A stretch of DNA of 5,911 nt from Treponema sp. (GTDB taxonomy: Bacteria; Spirochaetota; Spirochaetia; Treponematales; Breznakiellaceae). A program made the translations under genes and the position numbers. The stretch is from NCBI GenBank assembly GCA_031289935.1, contig JAITON010000033.1, positions 1-5,911 on the forward strand. The letters run 5' to 3'. This document shows positions 1 through 4,309 of the stretch, one piece after another (the stretch's first letter is position 1; each line of letters opens with the position of its first letter). The notes under the pieces were generated by a model. That model was given only the letters and a program-made list of their open reading frames with translations, made no database searches and was not told where the DNA came from.

Positions 1-173
1 CGCCAAAGGGCTTAGGGATTGGGGTACACCAGCCTCCGCCTGACACATGAGGGCGTACGCCGGGCACATAATGGCGTACCGTTCTGCGGCGGGACAGGGT
101 AGATGGGAATCAGGACGGGCCGCAAGGCAGGACAGGCGCTGTGAACAAGAAATAGAAGCCCTACATGGGACCG
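1..173. other. Left-edge stretch with no supported gene
   Basis: All plus-strand frames meet stops within the first 50 bases. One minus-strand frame (ATG at 67-69) is open to the left edge for 23 codons but has no clear ribosome binding site. The stretch holds the short duplication at 44-79 and a G-rich segment (91-119). Nothing else was recognised. Confidence 0.5.
44..79. repeat. Short imperfect tandem duplication
   Basis: CACATGAGGGCGTAC (44-58) and CACATAATGGCGTAC (65-79) match at 13 of 15 positions with a 21-base period. The first copy extends into the 10-bp palindrome GGCGTACGCC (52-61). There are only two copies and no function is evident. Confidence 0.45.
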
Positions 174-193
174 TTAAATGGGGGCTATAATAC

Positions 194-210
194 GGGGGGG
201 GGGGGGGGGG
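194..210 (+). repeat. Homopolymer run of 17 G (C on the minus strand)
   Basis: Seventeen consecutive G lie three bases after a TATAAT (186-191) on the plus strand. Such runs are slippage-prone and can act as phase-variation switches; poly-G runs near tpr promoters in Treponema pallidum are a known case. No good -35 is visible at the right distance upstream of this TATAAT, and no plus-strand gene follows, so any switching role is unproven. The exact length may be unreliable, since long homopolymers are error-prone in sequencing. Confidence 0.75.
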
Positions 211-236
211 CGCAATCCGGCCCAGGCCGGATTGCG
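211..236. repeat. Perfect 12-bp hairpin
   Basis: CGCAATCCGGCC (211-222) and its exact complement (225-236) are separated by CA; in practice the loop would open to four or more bases. It lies between the G17 run and the second perfect hairpin, with no unpaired base between the two stems. No U-run follows on either strand. Confidence 0.85.
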
Positions 237-265
237 GCCTAGTTTGCGCAAAGCGCAAACTAGGC
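237..265. repeat. Perfect 13-bp hairpin
   Basis: The arms 237-249 and 253-265 are exact reverse complements (GCCTAGTTTGCGC and its complement) around an AAA loop. No U-run follows on either strand, so it is not a standard terminator. It directly abuts the hairpin at 211-236. Confidence 0.85.
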
Positions 266-374
266 TATTGTGAACATTCTGGCCGGCGCGTGCAAACTGC
301 GCTATCGGGGACGGGCCCCACAGGGCCGGGGTTAGGCTGCTTTGCTCAAATCTTCGTGCCATCAGCATAGCCGC

Positions 375-403
375 AGTCTATCCCTTCCTGATAATAATGT
401 CAA
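375..403 (-). promoter_or_regulatory. Sigma-70 promoter with AT-rich upstream tract, downstream of tpiA
   Basis: On the minus strand a perfect TTGACA (398-403) is followed after 17 bases by TAGACT (375-380, 4/6 match). The bases upstream (about 405-430, partly the U-run of the tpiA terminator) are A/T-rich, like an UP element. The predicted start is base 368, the A of an ATG (366-368). It would transcribe the hairpin region and possibly a gene beyond the left edge. Confidence 0.6.
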
Positions 404-422
404 GCGCTTTTTAAGAATTTTG

Positions 423-459
423 AAAAAAAATACCGGCCGGCCTATGGCCGCGCTGCCGG
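423..459 (-). terminator. Intrinsic terminator of the gap-pgk-tpiA cluster
   Basis: Read on the minus strand, CCGGC pairs with GCCGG (455-459 with 433-437) and CGGCC pairs with GGCCG (446-450 with 438-442) around an ATA loop. A four-base bulge (451-454) sits on the 5' arm. The stem is followed by TA and eight T. A GC-rich hairpin plus a long U-run, 12 bases after the tpiA stop, is the classic Rho-independent arrangement. Confidence 0.9.
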
Positions 460-471
460 GCTAAGTGCCTT

Positions 472-1224
472 TTAGCCAAATTGAGCAATGGGCACAAAGG
501 TTTCGGTCTTAAGGGACGCACCGCCGACCAGGGCCCCATCGATGTTCTCCTTGGCCATGAGCTGGGCGGCGTTCTCGGGCTTTACCGAGCCGCCGTACTG
601 GATGATCATCTTCTCTGCGGCCCCCTGGCCGTAGAGCTTGGCAATGACCTGCCGCACATAGGCGTGGATCGTGTCGGCGTCTTCGGGCGTAGCGGTTTTC
701 CCCGTACCGATGGCCCAGACCGGCTCATAGGCGATGACCACCCGGTTCAGATCCCCGGCGGCGACCCCCTTGAGGCCCTCCACGGTTTGGGTCTCGCAGA
801 CCGCTTCGGCCCTGCCGGCCTCCCGTTCATCCAGGGTTTCCCCCACGCAGAGGATCAGCTCAAAACCGTGCTGCAGGGCCAGTTTGACCTTTTTGTTGAT
901 CAGGGCATCGTCTTCCTTATAGACATGCCGCCGCTCACTGTGGCCCAGGATGATGGTTTCTACCCCCAGGTCCTTGAGCTGCAACACCGAAACCTCCCCC
1001 GTGTGGGCCCCCTGCTCCTCGGCGGCGCAGTTCTGGGCCCCCAGGCGGATGTTAGTTCCCTTGACGATAGGCGCCACGGTCTCAATCAGGGTAAAGCCCG
1101 GAGCTACGAGGTACTTATGTTTCCCGCCCCTGAGCCCGGCAACCAGAGCCTTGGCCAAATCCGCCGCTTCCGGGCGGGTCTTATACATCTTCCAGTTACC
1201 CGCAATGTAGTATGATCTACTCAT
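472..1224 (-). CDS. tpiA: Triosephosphate isomerase
   Basis: Interconverts dihydroxyacetone phosphate and glyceraldehyde-3-phosphate; a cytoplasmic dimeric TIM barrel. The 250 residues are the normal length. The active-site set is complete: N10 and K12 in GNWKM, the general-acid H95 in LGHSERR, and the catalytic base E167 in AYEPVWAIGTGKTA, which also contains the flexible loop 6 (about 168-178). The phosphate-binding YGGSVKP (210-216) and GALVGGASL (230-238) follow. An AAGGAAGG Shine-Dalgarno (1231-1238) sits between the pgk stop and this ATG, six bases from the start. With only 15 bases between the genes, co-transcription with pgk is nearly certain. It is the last gene of the cluster; a strong intrinsic terminator begins about a dozen bases after its TAA stop. 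No unusual residue was seen. Confidence 0.99.
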   Translation of the reverse strand: MSRSYYIAGNWKMYKTRPEAADLAKALVAGLRGGKHKYLVAPGFTLIETVAPIVKGTNIRLGAQNCAAEEQGAHTGEVSVLQLKDLGVETIILGHSERRHVYKEDDALINKKVKLALQHGFELILCVGETLDEREAGRAEAVCETQTVEGLKGVAAGDLNRVVIAYEPVWAIGTGKTATPEDADTIHAYVRQVIAKLYGQGAAEKMIIQYGGSVKPENAAQLMAKENIDGALVGGASLKTETFVPIAQFG

Positions 1225-1239
1225 ATAATTCCTTCCTTA

Positions 1240-2502
1240 TTATCCACGGCACACTTCAATGCCGGGAAGTTTCTTGCCTTCAAGCAGTTCCAAAGAGGCG
1301 CCGCCACCGGTGGAGACATGGCTCATCTGATCGGCCAGGTGGAACTTGTTCACCGCCGCCACGGAATCGCCGCCGCCCACCACCGTGATAGTACCCTTGG
1401 CGGTAGCCGCCGCCACAAGCTTGGCTATTTCCTCGGTACCCTTGGCAAAAGCCTCAAACTCAAAGACCCCCACGGGGCCGTTCCAGATGATGGTCTTAGC
1501 CTTGTCTAGTACGGTCTTGTATTCGGCGAGGGTCTTGGGGCCTATGTCCAGGCCCATGAGATTGTCCGGCAGATCCTGGCTATCCACCGCCACAGGTTTG
1601 GCGGCGGCGTCAAAGGTCTCGGCGGCCACCTGATCTACGGGGAGGATGATCCCGGCGCCGGTCTTTTTGGCGGCTTCCAGGATACTCTTGGCCGTGTCAA
1701 GCTGATCGTCTTCCACCAGGCTCTTCCCCACCTGGCGGCCCTGGGCCTTGAGGAAAGTGTAGGCCATACCGCCGCCGATCACCAGGGCGGAGGCGTTCTT
1801 GAGGAGGCTTTCCAGCACAGCGATCTTGCTGGAGACCTTGGCCCCGCCGATGATGGCCACGAGCGGTTTCACAGGACTCGTAACAATGGGTTCCAGGAAT
1901 TGGACCTCCTTCTCCATAAGGAAGCCCGCCACCGATACGGGCACGAACTTGGCGATACTCGCCGTGGAAGCATGGTCCCGGTGGGCCGTCCCGAAGGCGT
2001 CGTTCACGAAGATATCGCCATAGGCGGCCAGCTCCTTGGCCAGCTTATCCCTTTCGGCGGCCTCCTTGGCGGTCTCTTCCTTGTGGAAACGGGTATTTTC
2101 CAGCATGATAACGGCCCCCGCGCTCTGGCCTTCGATAAAGGCCCTTTTACCGTAACAGCCATCTTCTCCGGCAAAAACCACGGGCTTCCCCAGCTTCCTG
2201 GCCAAATACTCCGCTATGGGCCGCATCCGGTGCTTCCCGGCGATATATTGGTCGTAGTCAAAAGTCTTACCGTCCCGTTCGGCCTTGTCCCTGGCCTTTT
2301 CGGCGTCCTTTTTGGGGTCCCCCAGGTGGCTCATCAGGGTAAGGCTCTTGACGCCCTGGTCCAGGATGTACCTGATAGTGGGAATGGCCGCCGTGATGCG
2401 GGTATCGTCCTGCACCACCCCGTCCTTCATGGGCACATTAAAGTCCACCCGCATGATAACCCGCTTACCCTGGAGGTCCACGGACTTGACTGTCTTGATC
2501 AT
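1240..2502 (-). CDS. pgk: Phosphoglycerate kinase
   Basis: Transfers phosphate from 1,3-bisphosphoglycerate to ADP, giving ATP and 3-phosphoglycerate; monomeric and cytoplasmic. 420 residues against the usual ~395. N-domain: RVDFNVP (18-24), DDTRI with R35, H59, LENTRFHKEE with R138, and FVNDAFGTAHRDH with R175, which form the 3-phosphoglycerate site. C-domain: GGAKVSSKI (219-227), GGGMAYTFL (243-251), NGPVGVFE (341-348), GGGDS (376-380) and SHVSTGGGASLE (394-405) for the nucleotide. Odd: the near-universal SHLGRP reads SHLGDP (58-63) and is followed by about 19 extra, highly charged residues before KHRMRPIAEYL (90-100). This accounts for most of the extra length; I believe treponemal PGKs share it. 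AAGGAG lies eight bases before the ATG. It is 102 bases after gap and 15 before tpiA. Confidence 0.99.
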   Translation of the reverse strand: MIKTVKSVDLQGKRVIMRVDFNVPMKDGVVQDDTRITAAIPTIRYILDQGVKSLTLMSHLGDPKKDAEKARDKAERDGKTFDYDQYIAGKHRMRPIAEYLARKLGKPVVFAGEDGCYGKRAFIEGQSAGAVIMLENTRFHKEETAKEAAERDKLAKELAAYGDIFVNDAFGTAHRDHASTASIAKFVPVSVAGFLMEKEVQFLEPIVTSPVKPLVAIIGGAKVSSKIAVLESLLKNASALVIGGGMAYTFLKAQGRQVGKSLVEDDQLDTAKSILEAAKKTGAGIILPVDQVAAETFDAAAKPVAVDSQDLPDNLMGLDIGPKTLAEYKTVLDKAKTIIWNGPVGVFEFEAFAKGTEEIAKLVAAATAKGTITVVGGGDSVAAVNKFHLADQMSHVSTGGGASLELLEGKKLPGIEVCRG

Positions 2503-2532
2503 ACTATATGCTCCTTACAATACAATTCATAC

Positions 2533-2567
2533 AAAAAAGGCCCCGCCCAAAGCGGGTCAGAGCCTTT
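2533..2567 (-). terminator. Terminator-like / attenuating hairpin between gap and pgk
   Basis: On the minus strand AAAGGC (2562-2567) pairs with GCCTTT (2536-2541), and CCCGC (2552-2556) pairs with GCGGG (2542-2546). The loop is five bases and there is a five-base bulge (2557-2561). The 3' arm runs directly into a U-run (six T in all, 2533-2538). It lies about 38 bases after the gap stop and 31 before the pgk start. It could lower pgk/tpiA transcription relative to gap, or protect the 3' end of a gap-only mRNA. The bulge makes it weaker than the terminator after tpiA. Confidence 0.6.
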
Positions 2568-2582
2568 ATCCAAAAACCTTCG

Positions 2583-2601
2583 AATCCGGCAAAGCCGAAT
2601 T
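2583..2601 (-). repeat. Small hairpin just after the gap stop
   Basis: AATTCGGC and GCCGGATT form an eight-pair stem (one G-T wobble) with a TTT loop, starting four bases after the gap TAG. Five T follow, but only after a six-base spacer, so it is a poor terminator by itself. It may stabilise a processed gap transcript or act together with the larger hairpin downstream. Confidence 0.5.
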
Positions 2602-2604
2602 ACG

Positions 2605-3660
2605 CTACTTCTTGCTGTCAATGTACCTGAGCAGGTCCACGATCTTATTGGAGTAGCCCCACTCGTTATCGTACCAGCTCACCACCTTGAAGAAGCGCTT
2701 TTCGCCCTTTAGGTTGTTCTGGAGCGTGGCCAGGCTGTCGTAGATCGAGGTATGGGCGTTGTGGATGATATCCGTGGAAACAATCTCTTCGTCCGATACC
2801 TGGAGGATACCCTTGAGGTAGGAACCGGCGGCCTTCTTGAGGGCCCCGTCGATTTCTTCTATAGACGTGTCCTTTGTCGTTCGGAAGGTCAGGTCCACCA
2901 CGGAACCCGTAGGAGTGGGCACCCGGAAACTCATACCCGTGAGCTTGCCCTTGGTGGAGGGCAGCACTTCCCCGACGGCCTTGGCCGCGCCGGTGGTCGA
3001 AGGGATGATATTGATGGCTGCGGCCCGTCCGCCCCGCCAATCCTTGGCAGACACACCGTCAACGGTCTTCTGGGTTGCCGTATAGGAGTGGATGGTGGTC
3101 ATTAGGCCCGTTTCGATGCCGAAGCCTTCCTTGAGGATCACATGAACCACCGGTGCGAGGCAGTTGGTGGTACAGCTCGCGTTGGAGATGACGTGATGCT
3201 TCCCGGCATCGTATTCCCCCTCATTGACCCCCATGACAAAGGTTTTGATGGGCTTGGACTCATCGGCGGACTTGACCGGTCCGGTGATGATCACCTTCTT
3301 GGCCCCTGCGGCGATGTGGCCGTAGGCCTTCTCGTTGGTGTAAAGGCCCGTGGACTCAATGACGTATTCCACGCCGAGCTGTTTCCAGGGCAGGGTGTCC
3401 GGGGTCTGACCCTTGCCGGAGATGCACTTGATCTCGTGGCCGTTCACCACCAGCACATCCTCGCCCCTGGTTTCGATCTTGGCGTTCATCTTACCCTGGG
3501 TGGAATCATACTTAAGCTGATAGGCAAAGTATTTGGCATCAGTGGAAAGATCCACCACAGCCGCCACATCGATCTTGTCCTTGCCCAGGAGCCCCTGGTC
3601 TACCAGGGCCTGAAACACCAACCGGCCGATACGGCCGAATCCGTTAATCGCTACTTTCAT
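2605..3660 (-). CDS. gap: Glyceraldehyde-3-phosphate dehydrogenase (phosphorylating, type I)
   Basis: Converts glyceraldehyde-3-phosphate, NAD and phosphate to 1,3-bisphosphoglycerate in the cytoplasm. 351 residues from MKVAINGFGRIGR; the family is about 330-350. The Rossmann motif NGFGRIGR is at 6-13, and Asp37 (VVDLSTD) is at the position expected for NAD preference. Catalytic Cys163 lies in ASCTTNC and His191 in HSYTATQKTVDG. DWRGGRAAA (207-215), IPSTTGAAKAVG and the C-terminal WYDNEWGYS (329-337) complete the fold. The frame stays open upstream to a TTG at 3753, but those 31 extra residues are unlike the family and overlap the promoter. The ATG at 3660 has a strong GGAGGT five bases upstream, so I chose it. 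DWRGGR marks the E. coli GapA/eukaryote-like type. It is first of gap-pgk-tpiA, with its own promoter and a hairpin after its TAG stop. Confidence 0.98.
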   Translation of the reverse strand: MKVAINGFGRIGRLVFQALVDQGLLGKDKIDVAAVVDLSTDAKYFAYQLKYDSTQGKMNAKIETRGEDVLVVNGHEIKCISGKGQTPDTLPWKQLGVEYVIESTGLYTNEKAYGHIAAGAKKVIITGPVKSADESKPIKTFVMGVNEGEYDAGKHHVISNASCTTNCLAPVVHVILKEGFGIETGLMTTIHSYTATQKTVDGVSAKDWRGGRAAAINIIPSTTGAAKAVGEVLPSTKGKLTGMSFRVPTPTGSVVDLTFRTTKDTSIEEIDGALKKAAGSYLKGILQVSDEEIVSTDIIHNAHTSIYDSLATLQNNLKGEKRFFKVVSWYDNEWGYSNKIVDLLRYIDSKK

Positions 3661-3665
3661 TTGAA

Positions 3666-3671
3666 ACCTCC
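3666..3671 (-). promoter_or_regulatory. Ribosome binding site fixing the gap start
   Basis: GGAGGT lies five bases upstream of the ATG at 3658-3660. It is the best Shine-Dalgarno near gap. It settles the choice of this ATG over the upstream TTG at 3753, which would place the promoter inside the coding sequence. Confidence 0.9.
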
Positions 3672-3686
3672 ATGAATTACGTATAT

Positions 3687-3720
3687 ATTGACTATAACCA
3701 GTATCACGGAAATAGTCAAT
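3687..3720. repeat. Perfect 9-bp inverted repeat overlying the gap promoter
   Basis: ATTGACTAT (3687-3695) and ATAGTCAAT (3712-3720) are exact reverse complements separated by 16 bases. One arm covers the -35 box and the other covers most of the -10 box plus the bases after it. A dimeric regulator bound here would cover both boxes, so this is an operator candidate. Part of the symmetry follows from the likeness of TTGACTAT to the complement of ATAGTCAA, but the match extends beyond the hexamers. Confidence 0.55.
3691..3719 (-). promoter_or_regulatory. Sigma-70 promoter of gap
   Basis: On the minus strand TTGACT (3714-3719, 5/6 match to the -35) and TATAGT (3691-3696, 5/6 match to the -10) are separated by exactly 17 bases. 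The predicted start is near 3684, giving a 5' leader of about 24 bases that includes GGAGGT. It lies between the HD-hydrolase stop and the gap start. No terminator is visible ahead of it, so gap may also receive read-through from valS. Confidence 0.8.
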
Positions 3721-3732
3721 CCCGCGCAAGAC

Positions 3733-3750
3733 TTGATTCGTGTTGATTCG
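3733..3750. repeat. Direct repeat upstream of the gap promoter (10-bp period)
   Basis: TTGATTCG occurs at 3733-3740 and again at 3743-3750, a start-to-start distance of ten bases (about one helical turn). CGCAAG occurs on both sides (3725-3730 and 3749-3754). The pair spans roughly -49 to -66 from the predicted gap start, where activators commonly bind. No known regulator site was recognised. Confidence 0.4.
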
Positions 3751-3756
3751 CAAGCC

Positions 3757-4308
3757 CTACTCTTTTATCCGCGAAAGATACGTCTGCCGGGAATCCACCA
3801 GGGACTGGAGTTCCGCCAGCATGGCCTTGTCAACCTCCTCGGCGATGGGGAAGACGTACTTCACGGTCTCCTCGGTGTAGCGGCCGATGAACTCGGTGTC
3901 AATCACAAAGCCCAGGGCGATCATATTGGAAATCCGGTCCGCCACCTTGAGGATCTTGGCGCTCCGGGAGCCCTGCTGCCGGATCCTGCCGAGGAACTCC
4001 GGCTTGGTTTCCCCCGGCAGACGAGTTACCTCCAGAACCAGACCGTAGACCGAGGGGCTCTCGAAGTCGATGGACAGGAGCAGGTTATGGTTAAAATCCG
4101 GCACGTCTTCGATCAAATCGTGGACAATGGACGCTTTGAGGAGCACCGGGTCGATGTAGCCGTAGTCGATGAGGGTCGCCATAGTATCAATCTGGTGGCG
4201 GAACATGTTGCCTCCTCCCTCCCGAACCTTGCCGATAAGGGCCGTAGCAAGCTGCATGTAGGGGGCAAGGAAGGTGCTTTTCAGGCGGAGCATTTCTTCG
4301 GTGGTCAT
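3757..4308 (-). CDS. Stand-alone RelA/SpoT-type HD hydrolase (probable small alarmone hydrolase)
   Basis: 183-residue soluble protein consisting only of an HD-fold phosphohydrolase. Visible residues: H38 in FRH, HDLIED with H63, D64, E67 and D68, and KVADRISN with D124 and N128. Order and spacing match the Mn-binding (H, HD, D) and catalytic (ED, N) set of the SpoT/Rel hydrolase domain and of MESH1-type enzymes; the D68-to-D124 interval matches MESH1 as I remember it. YVFPIAE (151-157) resembles the Rel motif IYAPLA. No synthetase, TGS or ACT domain follows, so it is not a broken relA. By family, such enzymes remove the 3' pyrophosphate of (p)ppGpp; MESH1 also acts on NADPH. The usual GQ-R-K/PYI-HP segment is replaced by KVREGGGNMFRHQ, so substrate is uncertain. 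No clear Shine-Dalgarno; the ATG sits one base after the valS stop, suggesting translational coupling. Confidence 0.82.
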   Translation of the reverse strand: MTTEEMLRLKSTFLAPYMQLATALIGKVREGGGNMFRHQIDTMATLIDYGYIDPVLLKASIVHDLIEDVPDFNHNLLLSIDFESPSVYGLVLEVTRLPGETKPEFLGRIRQQGSRSAKILKVADRISNMIALGFVIDTEFIGRYTEETVKYVFPIAEEVDKAMLAELQSLVDSRQTYLSRIKE

Positions 4309-4309
4309 A

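Larger units (their letters stand above)
174..368 (-). other. Possible small RNA or leader; a 64-codon open frame within is doubtful
   Basis: The promoter at 375-403 would start a transcript at 368 that enters two long hairpins (265-237, then 236-211) and a C17 run. An ATG-initiated frame of 64 codons fills this stretch and ends in TAA at 174. Its translation shows no domain, signal peptide or convincing coding character, and its C-terminus is mainly the C17 run read as prolines. If transcription starts at 368 the frame would be leaderless; the nearest purine-rich AGGAAGG lies inside the promoter spacer. I think an untranslated leader or small RNA is more likely than a protein, but I recognise no RNA family. 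Confidence 0.3.

Noticed and set aside
1..69. A minus-strand frame (ATG at 67-69) open through the left edge
   Set aside because: Only 23 codons are visible, with no clear ribosome binding site or recognisable residues; too little to call a gene.
266..380. Known structured RNA (SRP RNA, tmRNA, RNase P, tRNA) in the region after tpiA
   Set aside because: I looked for their conserved cores on both strands and found none; only general hairpins are present.
481..1215. A 244-codon plus-strand open frame opposite tpiA
   Set aside because: It covers almost exactly the reverse of a complete, motif-perfect TpiA. It is a shadow caused by biased third positions; its translation shows no recognisable family.
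1900..2712. A 270-codon plus-strand open frame across pgk and the end of gap
   Set aside because: It runs antisense through two certain genes and their spacer, with no recognisable protein motifs and no supporting start signals.
3661..3753. A 31-residue N-terminal extension of GAPDH from a TTG at 3753
   Set aside because: The extension is unlike the family, contains the promoter and its repeats, and lacks the strong ribosome binding site found before the ATG at 3660.
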